64,000 bases of DNA, taken from the NCBI GenBank assembly GCA_023376005.1, contig CM042138.1, positions 92,672,182 to 92,736,181 of the forward strand, written 5' to 3'. Source of the DNA: Doryteuthis pealeii (lineage: Eukaryota; Mollusca; Cephalopoda; Myopsida; Loliginidae). Shown here one piece after another: positions 54,223 to 64,000 of the stretch. Position 1 is the stretch's first letter. Every line of letters starts with the position of its first letter. Both the position numbers and the translations under genes were made by a program. The notes below the pieces were generated by a model. It saw only the letters and a list, made by a program, of their open reading frames with translations. It was not told the origin of the DNA and searched no databases.

Positions 54223-54439
54223 AAGTCCTTAGTTTAGGTCCATTCGCCCGGGGAAAATACGTGCAAATGAACGGCTCTCAAGATTGGCGATCAAATAGCT
54301 AAGTAACCAAGCATTCGAGCTGTTGATTGTCTAGCTCCAATCCACGCGTCCACACAGAGTATATAAGTTTAAGTGGTGGACCTCAGCACACCTTTATAAA
54401 AAAACAATCCCATCATACAAAAAATATAGGGGACTCATA

Positions 54440-54978
54440 AACATGAATGAATAATCATATTAAGTTGAGAATTATATAAACTTTTATCTGTAACTGAAAC
54501 CATGTCACACTTAGTTATTTGCGTTATATTCTCATCGAATATGAAATAGTTATTATTCAATCTTAATTAGCAACTGTTTTATTAATTATGTCTCCATTAA
54601 AGTGTACCTAAGTTAGATTTCCACAAAACTTCCCATATTTTTAATGCATTTAAAATCCTGAAATATGTGTTATATTATTTCTAGAAATATAATTTTTCAT
54701 GTATATGTTGGGAATAATTTGCATAATGAATTTTACAAACTGGATTAAGGAAAAAAAGTTGCGCTGTACTGATTTCTAATACTATCATATTATTCTCACG
54801 CATTAAAACAATCCTATATATAATTTCATATAGAAATTAATTATAATAACATCAAAATAAGAGTATATCTTTTATTCGTTCTTATTTAGTTTCATTAGTT
54901 TTTCTAATTTATCATATTTCAGTACATTAAACTTATATACTTACGCCCGGTGGAGAGAGCATATTCTTGCTAGTGTAT
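54440..54978 (+). mobile_element. Helitron H1-like, mirror copy
   Basis: Ends TATTCTTG then CTAG followed by T, a better 3' terminus than in the left arm. Confidence 0.55.
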
Positions 54979-55109
54979 ATAATGCATGTAGATATATATT
55001 GGATGTATTCATTGTTATTTACTTAATTCTGGTAAATGGCATTTTTAAATGTTTGATAAATGTTATTAACATTGTCCCGTGAGTCAGCTGCACTGTCATG
55101 CAAGGAGTT

Positions 55110-55209
55110 NNNNNNNNNNNNNNNNNNNNNNNNNNNNNNNNNNNNNNNNNNNNNNNNNNNNNNNNNNNNNNNNNNNNNNNNNNNNNNNNNNNNNNNNNNN
55201 NNNNNNNNN
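55110..55209. other. Assembly gap, 100 N
   Basis: Exactly 100 N. It ends inverted duplication 2. Sequence after it starts inside a Helitron H1 copy. Confidence 0.99.
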
Positions 55210-55384
55210 ACATAGGTTAACAGTATTAATATGTAAGACAATTTTTTAATAATTGAGGTGTTTAGATAAAAATTAAAATCATTGGAGAATGTGATGTCAT
55301 AACTAAGAGAATGCGGACTGAGTAGAATATAGTTCGGTTACAGACAAAAAAAACACACAATCTCCAATTTATAATAATAAGATG
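55210..55384 (-). mobile_element. Helitron H1, 5' part, cut by gap
   Basis: Matches the 5' half of 193-831 in the same orientation. 5' end A|TCTTATTATTATAAATTGG at about 55383. Confidence 0.6.
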
Positions 55385-55878
55385 TAACCCATATCCATTA
55401 TATTCAAGTCAATCTACCGGAATTAAGTACGATTGTAAATATATCTATCTATTTTTATTGTGATCATATCATTCTAATTTATGATCAAATCTATGAAAAG
55501 TACGAGCAATATTATATATATATAATATTATATATATATGCCGTCTGTGTGATGTGTGTGTGTTGTGGTGTGTGTGTGTGTGTGTCTATCCTATACTGTA
55601 TTGAAAAAATAAAATAAAGAAAGAAATGTGAATTGATAAAAAGTGTTTAATGAAGTGCAGACACGCCTTTCGGCCGTGATGATGCTCTTGTAGACCAATG
55701 TATCTATTATTATTATTTTAAATACAAAATGAAATTAAAATTATGATAGGAAGATAATAAAAAATGTTTTTTTTTTAATTATACAGAAGAACGCCGCAGT
55801 CAGGCCAAGATATTTGATATTTTGAAATTAAACGTTAAGAATGTAAATATATATATATATAATATATATATATTAATA

Positions 55879-55922
<44 letters not shown>

Positions 55923-56260
55923 ACATATTCTTCAATGCTTCTCCACTTTCAATGTGGTAGGATTCATGTAGTTAATTGCAAAAACGTGCTCCAATGTCAT
56001 CAGGCAGAATGTGATATTTTTAAATTAAAACCGTAAGAATATATATATATATATATACTATATATATATATTTATATTATATATATATTTTAACTGCTAC
56101 TCCCATATTTTCAATTTTGGTAGCTTATCGTTTAGCTAATCCGAAAAGTGCTCAATTTATAGAAATCTTCTTTTCTCTACAGCGTAACGTTGCTTTTGGA
56201 GAAGTGCAATTTGAAGCAGCGAAGATGTGTAAGAAAGAAAAAAAAACTTTATTTTATACA

Positions 56261-56308
<48 letters not shown>

Positions 56309-56529
56309 ACTCCACTTCTAAACGCGATATCGCTGGCCGGCATCCGTGCTTGTCAAAATTCATTTAATATTTATTTAACAATGTAAAAAACAATTTCCTT
56401 AACAAGATATTTCCTCTTGGCGATGAAATAAGGTCGGAACTAGTTGAGAAAAAAAAAAATAACATTAAAAAGAAATATTCCTTTTTTCATCTTATACATA
56501 TTCTATATCTATATCTTATATATATCTTA

Positions 56530-56561
<32 letters not shown>

Positions 56562-56598
56562 TAATATATACTATATATATATATATATATATATATAC

Positions 56599-56638
<40 letters not shown>

Positions 56639-57098
56639 CAATCTCGCCCCCATCTATGTATTAGATATATCATGAGTTAGAGACGGATAGATGTGTTATG
56701 TCTCAGCTTTCATCTGTCGGAAATCAATCTAGGCTTTCAAGAGAATTCAAGTTAAGGCAGGTGGTCAGAATGGGAAAACTGACAGAACAAGAGGCCTCCA
56801 ATTTGTTAGCCATTTTGATTTAATACAGAAAAATTACAAGGCGGAATATTTTTTCATATTTAGATTTACGTAAAAGTTACATCTGTGGTGCAAAATAAAT
56901 CGGTGTGTTTTTATTAATTGAGCAATAAGTATCTATCTATCGATCATCGTTCTTTTATAACTATATAATATGTTCAAAATCAGTTGCAAACTCTTAATAT
57001 CCATCACCCTCTCTGTCCACATCTTGTCGATGCCTACCTGTCCCAGTCTATTAAAATCTACCTATGTATCTATCTATCTATCTATCCATTTATATATA
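55385..57098. other. Microsatellite-rich, unassigned
   Basis: (TA)n blocks at about 55510-55540, 55848-55922, 56040-56092, 56264-56306 and 56540-56597, (GT)n at 55550-55583, (GA)n at 56604-56636. Words TCAGGC…GATATTT and AAATTAAA-CGT(T)AAGAAT occur at about 55800-55845 and 56000-56040, hinting at a weak tandem duplication of about 200 bp. No gene recognised. Confidence 0.6.
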
Positions 57099-57722
57099 TC
57101 TTATTATAATGGAGATTGTGTGTTTTACTGTCTGTAACCGAAACTATATTACTACTCAAGTCACAATTCCCTTAGTTATTGACATCACATTCTCAATGAT
57201 TTTATTTTTATTTAAACCTCAATTATTAATAAAATTGTTTTACAATACTTATAATGTTGAGCATAACTACATACTATTAACATGCAATTATATTTATATA
57301 TACAACAAAATAGCGGTTTACAGTGTGAATGGGAAGGCTAATTTGCATATTAATATTAAAAAATCGAATTTAATAAATACGTGCTTAGTATTATTGATTT
57401 CTAACTGTTTGGTTTTATTTTAATGAATATAAGCCAAAATCTCTTCAATGAATCTTAAATGAAATCCAATTAACAAGATAAAATAACTGTCATTTTATTC
57501 TTTACTTCTCTTTATAACTAAATACTTAAATTAGAAAAAATAACAATGAAAGACGAGAGTGATAGAAGAGCAAGTTTCAGTTGTTCCATTTTTATTATAC
57601 TCCTCTGTTTCAAATCTTTTTATCTGTATTCTATTTAGTTTCATTAGCCTTTCTAATTTAATACAATATTTTATTACATTAAAACTTAGATACTTCACCC
57701 GGATGGTGCATATATTTGCTTA
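57099..57722 (+). mobile_element. Helitron H1, plus orientation
   Basis: Starts A|TCTTATTATAATGGAG. The 3' hairpin region CACC-CGGAT-GGTG is followed by CATATATTTGCT. The final AG of CTAG is merged into a (TA)n tract. Confidence 0.68.
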
Positions 57723-57723
57723 T

Positions 57724-57769
<46 letters not shown>

Positions 57770-57954
57770 TATATATAATAGTAATTGGTAATTTGCTAAA
57801 GCATTAAGTATGTTATAATATTTATAATATCATTTCTGATATACACCTCTGAAGATGAAGTTTCTACTTCGAAATCGATAAGACAAAAATAACATCTTTC
57901 TGTTTTTACTTTTTATACGCATTGTAATTGCCTTCAAATCATTAATATATTATA
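57723..57954 (+). mobile_element. Retroelement 3' end with hammerhead-like core
   Basis: After a (TA)n run and unassigned sequence, CTGAAGA at 57849-57855 is followed by hairpin GAAGT-TTCT-ACTTC, GAAA and the palindrome ATCGAT. About 30 bp on lies the tail ATACGCATTGTAATTGCC, TTCAA, which also ends SINE-C at 33868. Confidence 0.4.
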
Positions 57955-58240
57955 ATATATGTATATATATATATGTATGTATTCATGTATGTATATATAT
58001 ATCTATCTCAGCCTATGTACATCTATCTATCAATCTATCTATCTCAGTCTATTTACATCTATTCATCTATCTATCTCGGTCTGTTCATACCTATTTATCT
58101 CTCCATCTATCTATCTATCACAGTCTATTCAGATCTATATGTCTATCTCGATATGTTCGTACATATCCATATATCTATTTGGGTTTGTTCCTATCTATCT
58201 AACTATCTATCAATCTATCTATGTCAATCTATCATTTGTA
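57955..58240. repeat. Degenerate (TATC)n array
   Basis: ATCTATCTATC units interrupted by CAGTCTATTC-type variants. The end of the same array opens the window at 1-45. Tyr/Ile/Ser frames here are artefacts. Confidence 0.93.
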
Positions 58241-58391
58241 TCTATGAATATTTCTAGGAGTGCCTTTAATTCTTTGACAGCCATTGTAGCTTCTGCTCAC
58301 GATGATAGCGATGATTCTATTTAGGAAAGATTGAATATGTTTATCCGCCTCCGGTTATACCATTTTCAAGTGTATATGTGCGTTATATATA

Positions 58392-59033
58392 CTAGCAAAT
58401 ATATGCACCCTCCGGGTGCAAGTATTTTAGTTAAATTTTATATAAAATATCATATTAAATTAGAAAGGCTAATGAAACTGAATAAGAATGTAGATAAAAA
58501 AGAATTTGAACAGAGGGAGTATGATTGAAAAATAGAACAACTTTGAAAGTAACTCTTCCATCATTTTCCGTTACTCCAGTCTTTCATTGGTAAATTTTCC
58601 TAATTAAACTGTTTAGTTAAAATAGGAAGTAAAGAATAATATTACAGTTATTTCTTCTTGTTAAGGGATTTCTTTTAGGATTTATTGAAGAGATTTTTGC
58701 TCATATTCAATAAGATAAAACCAAACAATTAGAAATCAATAATACTAAGCATATATTTATTAAAATCAAATTTTTAAGATCAATATGCAAATTAGCCTTC
58801 CCATTCATACTGTAAACCTCTATTTTGTTGTATATATAAATACAATTGCATGTGATTAGTATGTAGATATGGTCAACAGTGTAAGTAATGTAAAACAATT
58901 TTATTAATAATTGAGGTTTAAATATAAATAAAATCATGGAGAATGTGATGTAAATAACAAAGGGAATTGTGACTTGAATAGTAATATAGTTTCGGTTACA
59001 GACAGACAAACACACAATCTCCATTATAATAAG
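58392..59033 (-). mobile_element. Helitron H1, duplicate
   Basis: Copy of 193-831. CTAG at 58392-58395. Confidence 0.68.
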
Positions 59034-59240
59034 TATATATATATATAATATATATATATATATATAATGGACTCTCTCGTCGATTTTCGATACATGAGTG
59101 TTCATTCAGTGAATAACCTACACAGTGTTTTGTTTATTAGTGGTGAAGGCTTGTGCTGGACCATTCCACACTTTTTGGCACAGTAGATAGGAAAGAATTG
59201 TTGCACAAGGAATGCCACATAACCCAATCAAAGACTGACC

Positions 59241-59572
59241 TCAGGAATTTTGAATTCAGAGTTTTTCCTCTCCTAGACTGGTTACCTACCCAACGTTATA
59301 GAGTCCAGTCTGTCCTACTATTTTACCCATAGCTGGAGGGAGAATATATGGATTCATACTGGTATTTACATGTGTCCCACTTTCACACGATATGGCACAA
59401 GGCCGTTTTATGTGGGCACCACCCACAAGCCGAGACTCATGGGGTGGTAGGTAGAAAAATTGATATATATGGATTCATACTTTTCCCAAGAGTATTAGCG
59501 CTATGTGAAATGCAAACAGCCTTGACTAGGAATTGAACTCGGGTCGACAACCATTATGCCATGCGACTCCAT
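59241..59572 (-). mobile_element. SINE-B, duplicate
   Basis: Copy of 1046-1370. Confidence 0.6.
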
Positions 59573-59784
59573 ATACATTTATATATTGGTTTGTCGTTTA
59601 GTTTTGAAGGCTATCACAAAGTAAGTGTAAGGAAAAACGAGGTAACTGATTTTTTTTTCATTTACTTTCATTTATTTTCTTAATATTTCAACTCGAAATT
59701 AACAGAATAATTAAAAGGTAAAAGAACAAAATTATAGGTACCTCATTTTTTATCTTTTGGCCATTGTTAGTGTTAATTGCATTT

Positions 59785-59990
59785 CACTTGACGCTAATAT
59801 CCTTCGGAAAGATTTGAATCCTACTCTCCCTCCAGCTATGGGTAAATAGTAGGGCAGACCGGGCTCTTTAACCTTGGTTAGGCAACCGGTCTAGGAGAAG
59901 GAAAACTCTGAATTCAAACCTGCTGAACTCCGCTTAAGAAATTGACCTTGTGTCGCATCCTGCTCGTGCGGAGGGGTTGGTAAATATATA
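59785..59990 (+). mobile_element. SINE-B truncated, duplicate
   Basis: Copy of 1585-1790. Confidence 0.6.
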
Positions 59991-60422
59991 TAGTGTTAAT
60001 CGATTATTTTCGGTCGGTGCGACCCTCTTGAGCTTTTCTTTTTTTCATTTTTTCCCCAGGTCAAGGTTGGTAATATATTTTTACTAACAAATTATTTGCT
60101 GATTTTTTTTTTATTTACCGCAAGGGCTATCCATCCCCTGGGCTTGAGCAGTTGGAGGGGATTTCGTTGATGACTGCCAATTAAAGCGTAAACGCAACGC
60201 TGTCCTATAAAAGGAATGGAGCACTCGATGGCGGCCTTTACATACATACAGATGTGTGTATAAAAACAGTTAAAATCCCCTTCGCATTATGTAGGTGATG
60301 ATAGCCGATCGATTAAACTGTCCGACTGATGATGAATCGATCGGGTTCTATCCCGGCTGTAGTAGCTCACAGAATGTCTAGCCACACTGAAGAGACATGA
60401 TAAGTCGAACACGTGTCTGTGA

Positions 60423-60466
<44 letters not shown>

Positions 60467-60510
60467 TATATATGGAAAGAGGATTGGAATGAATCCGACA
60501 GAATGTGGTG

Positions 60511-60745
60511 GAGATGTGAGAAACGAAAGAACAAAACTCAGACAAAAGTGTGTAGAATATATTTCGCTAGAGCGTTGAGCTCGGCATCATCAGTCGTTTT
60601 AATGAATTATCAGGTTATCATACACAATAAAACACTTTTATGATAACCAGATAATTCATTAAACGACTGATGATGCCGAGCTCAACGCTCTACCGAAATA
60701 TATCCTACACACTTTTGTCTGAGTTTTGTTCTTTTGTTCCTCACA
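60511..60745. mobile_element. Foldback element with hammerhead-like arms, duplicate
   Basis: Copy of 2298-2534, again between (TA)n tracts, with both CTGATGA…GAAA motifs retained. Confidence 0.6.
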
Positions 60746-60749
60746 TCTC

Positions 60750-60811
<62 letters not shown>

Positions 60812-61277
60812 TGGGCATGAGCAGGTTTTCATGAAGTGTTAATAGATGTTTTCTGAGCTGTGAATTTAAAAGAAAATAAAACGATTGAGTTTTTTTTCTA
60901 GAATGTCCACACACTTTCGTCAGGATTTCTTTTTTTATCAAGAGTGAGAAACTTTGCAAGAAACATTGAACATACTTTTGTCAAGTTAAGATTTTTTTCT
61001 TCTTCTCAAAACGTTATCATCAAATCTCTTTTATCAACGGAGAATCTTTCTTTTTTTTCTTTTAAATTACTTCTGATACCGAATCTCCAATTCAAATCAT
61101 TTGAACCATATCTACGATTTTCTGATTATTCTCTCTAAGTACAGAGAAACTGAACAGATGGATGGAGATAATAGGAATTGTAAAGGGAGATAATAAATTA
61201 ACCTTTCCTGGTGACCTAAGTGCTATTTCTGTCAACCCCATTTTAAGGAGGTAAATTGTTGACAGAGAAATATAAAG

Positions 61278-61490
61278 AAAACTAATAATAATAATCATCA
61301 TCATCAAGTCAGGCTAGTAGCACGGATATCCATGACAATCTTTAACCAAACGTCCCTATCATTCATTGCCCCCCTCCCAGCAGGTCCTCTATACAGCATC
61401 CAGTATCCGCACAGACCTGGTTAATGTAAGTCTTTGCTAGCCGTACTAGATTCCACAAGAGACCGTCGCTTATCCGTTCGTTCTTGCTTC
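61278..61490 (-). pseudogene. RTE-like LINE C-terminus, duplicate
   Basis: Copy of 3066-3275. Confidence 0.68.
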
Positions 61491-61706
61491 TCCAGCGAAA
61501 GACAAAAAAGAATATCAAAAAGAATACAATGTCCAAAAAATGTATGCTAAAAGTTTACAATGAAAATCCAAATATATGATACGACATTGCTTTAAAAATG
61601 ATCACTAACATGAGAATGGGAAAGAAAAACATTATACATTTTTAAAAATAGAGGACTTAAAAAAAGTTAGAATCAAGAGAAGCAGCGTATTTTAGAAAAC
61701 AAAGAA

Positions 61707-62130
61707 TCTATTAATAATGGAGATTCGTTTCCGGTTTTTGTCTGTAACAAAAACTACGTCACTGCTTACGTCACACTACCTAAAATCGTCATAACATAGA
61801 ATAATACACTCAAAATCTGAGCATGCAATGATAGAGAGTCCTTATTGTTTTTTTAAACAAGTTTTAATAAACACATACCTAGTATTATTTATCTATATAT
61901 AGTTTGTTTTATTTTAATATATATTTAAAGTTATCAAAACTAAGTTTCCATTTCATTTTTTTTAAATTTTGTACTCCTTTAATAAATTTATTTTATTTTT
62001 TACTCCTTCAATAAATTTGATGATTTTACTTTACTTATGATACAAACTCTCTGATATTAAATTTTCAACTCCCATCCCCTCGGGCAATACTTATTTTACG
62101 TCGCCCAGAGGGTGTTTTTTATTTTGCTAG
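61707..62130 (+). mobile_element. Helitron H2, duplicate
   Basis: Copy of 3490-3909. The cleaner 5' end reads A|TCTATTAATAATGGAG; CTAG at 62127-62130 is followed by T. Confidence 0.68.
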
Positions 62131-62602
62131 TAGAAATAACGAAATATATGTGACTTTTATGAGATTTAACGATCTTCTATTTAGCTTGGAGTGCCAAACA
62201 TATTAATTTTTGAATTTTAATAGCTTTTACCACCAAAAAACCGAGATGCTACACAGAGTTCTATGATGGATATAAAACATTCATTTTAGTTTTACCCATA
62301 TCTTTTAAGAAACAAAACTTGTTCCTTTGAAAATGATTATCGTATCGTATATTTGAGTATTATTGCAATGCCTTAGTCCCGTTTTTTTAACTTGTCTTCT
62401 CGTTTTGATTTTTTTTTTCTAATATTTCGTAGTCTCAAGACTTTCTTCTTGGTTACGCTCACTTTTGAGAGAAGGGTTGGCCGAAATAACTCTTTGGTCT
62501 GTATCTTCCCGGTTATTCTTTTTAAGTCCATAATTAAGCTGTGAACCAGGAGACACATACACATATAGAGAAACAGACACACAAAAACACGCACACTCAA
62601 AT
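62131..62602. other. Unassigned, duplicate
   Basis: Copy of 3910-4363. No gene. Confidence 0.5.
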
Positions 62603-62623
62603 ACACACACACACACACACACA

Positions 62624-62671
<48 letters not shown>

Positions 62672-62896
62672 ACACACACACACACACACACAACACATAC
62701 AGATATATATATATATATATAATATATATATGAGATTTATCCAAAACTTGGTAGTAAGGGATGATTCTATATGTGATTTCTAAGATACACTGTATCATAT
62801 TGTATGATCCAGTATGTATAAATACAGCGAATCTTTAAATCACTAAAGAGAGCTCAATGTATAATAAACTTTTTAGATTATATACAGAGCAATATT

Positions 62897-62939
<43 letters not shown>

Positions 62940-62966
62940 TTATATATATTTTGTATATATTCAGAT

Positions 62967-63021
<55 letters not shown>

Positions 63022-63075
63022 TATATTATATATATACAACATATATTTATATATATATATATTATAATATATAAT
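62603..63075. repeat. (CA)n(CT)n(CA)n and (TA)n, duplicate
   Basis: Copy of 4364-4850 with other repeat counts. Confidence 0.9.
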
Positions 63076-63225
63076 TTTTTCTGTTACGGATTACCTCGCA
63101 AAAGATTATATCGAATTAATCGCCTTGTCAATAAAGATCGATTTTGCCATCAAGTTTGGAACATTTTCGACCTTTTTATACATCGGGTTCCATAACACTG
63201 GAATTCGATAGACCAACTTGCCTTT

Positions 63226-63690
63226 TAAGATATCTATTTAGCTTATTCATACATAAGCCTAGCTGTACAGAAATTGGGTTGCAAACTGTCGACCGACAAT
63301 AGACCACCCAGGCTCTGATGATAAAATTATTTAGCCTATGTAGACGCAGGTGTATCTCTACAGAAATTGGTTCGCAAGCTGTTGTGAGACGATGTAGTCA
63401 TTTGATTTTGTCGATATTTATTTAACGTTTTAATACACAAGGTTAGCTTCACAGAAATCGCTTTACAAGTCGTCGTGTAACAATAGATTCACGTGGCTTT
63501 ATCAATATTTATTTAGCCAATTCTGAAACAAGCCAAGCTCTATAGTAATTTGTTTGAAAACTGTCGAGCAACGATAGGCCAATTCTGCTCTAACGATATT
63601 TATTTAGCCAAATTAGACACGAGTCTTGCTCTACAGAAATTGGATTACAAGATTCGTATATATCTATCGAGGCTATTAAGTCACATGTCT
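63226..63690. repeat. About 90-bp tandem repeat, duplicate
   Basis: Copy of 4984-5440. Confidence 0.72.
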
Positions 63691-63810
63691 ACACAATTTC
63701 AGTACCGACCGAAGAGGAATCTTTTTTCTATTTCATACAAGATGGGAACCTAGATATGGAAAGCGTTCAAAATGGGAGAAAAGTAAAGGGTCCACGCTGG
63801 TGACACTCGA

Positions 63811-64000
63811 TCTATACATTAATACTCTTGTTTCTTAATCTCTCGACCGTTATCATCTTGCAACACCTTCTGGTTAAAAATGAGACCGTACAAATCGTCC
63901 ATGATGAAATACAAAAATGTAAATCCTGATTATCTGATGGCGTTATCTCCCAAATTCTAATTCTTTTGAATGTCGTCACCTCAGTAAAATAATGGACCTT
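63811..64000 (+). mobile_element. Helitron H3, 5' part, duplicate
   Basis: Copy of the start of 5555-6077, cut by the window end. A|TCTATACATTAATACTC. Confidence 0.6.

Larger units (their letters stand above)
51040..55109. repeat. Inverted duplication 2, right arm
   Basis: Mirror of 46815-50924. Ends exactly at the second N run. Mirrored contents: MITE T 51454-51653, hairpin about 52128-52220, GC-richer block 52500-52945, tRNA-like head 53053-53122, Helitron 5' end about 53345-53405, minisatellites about 53480-53730 and 54083-54222, Helitron H1-like about 54440-54978. Confidence 0.95.
58203..64000. repeat. Long direct duplication, copy 2
   Basis: Partner of 1-5742 and 56 bp longer, mainly from homopolymer and microsatellite differences. 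All features of copy 1 recur in order. Confidence 0.93.

Noticed and set aside
57959..58324. 121-codon plus-strand ORF
   Set aside because: TATC array translation (Tyr/Ile/Ser).

Overview
This is AT-rich animal nuclear DNA with very few genes and very many repeats. It is most likely from a cephalopod mollusc of the octopus type. The case rests on tRNA-derived SINEs resembling those known from octopus, RTE-like LINE 3' ends, a mariner relic, and long (TA)n, (CA)n and (GA)n microsatellites; no marker gene fixes the species. It reads as draft long-read sequence: two runs of exactly 100 N (30422-30521 and 55110-55209), many homopolymer and dinucleotide indels, and large duplicated blocks that look like assembly products.

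Layout. (1) 1-10400: Helitron, SINE, LINE and foldback relics, then a 0.7-kb polypurine satellite. (2) 10412-30421: an imperfect inverted duplication with 10-kb arms and a spacer of about 75 bp at 20413-20487. Its right arm ends exactly at the first N run. (3) 30522-46814: a mosaic of nested elements, including two LTR-like insertions, a 5S-rRNA-derived SINE, a mariner relic, MITEs with telomere-like cores, and foldback elements with hammerhead-ribozyme-like motifs. (4) 46815-55109: a second inverted duplication with 4.1-kb arms and a spacer of about 115 bp, whose right arm also ends at an N run. (5) 55210-58202: Helitron, microsatellite and retroelement tail. (6) 58203-64000: a near-identical direct copy of 1-5742.

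The only convincing host gene is a single-exon class A (rhodopsin-like) GPCR of about 355 codons. It lies at 14700-15764 on the minus strand and is repeated in the mirror arm at 24990-26048 on the plus strand. Both copies are broken by small indels, at different places, which fits sequencing error better than true decay. Everything else I can name is mobile or tandem DNA.

The most notable signals are: three non-autonomous Helitron families recognised by their ends (5' TC, 3' hairpin plus CTAG, A/T target); paired inward-facing hammerhead-like motifs in two unrelated foldback elements and a third motif near a retroelement tail; one LINE 3' tail shared by a LINE relic, a long SINE-like repeat and a 5S-headed SINE; and a MITE whose hairpin arms enclose degenerate TTAGGG repeats. 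Identity figures are eye estimates. Family labels such as SINE-A, H1 and Z are local names used only in this annotation.
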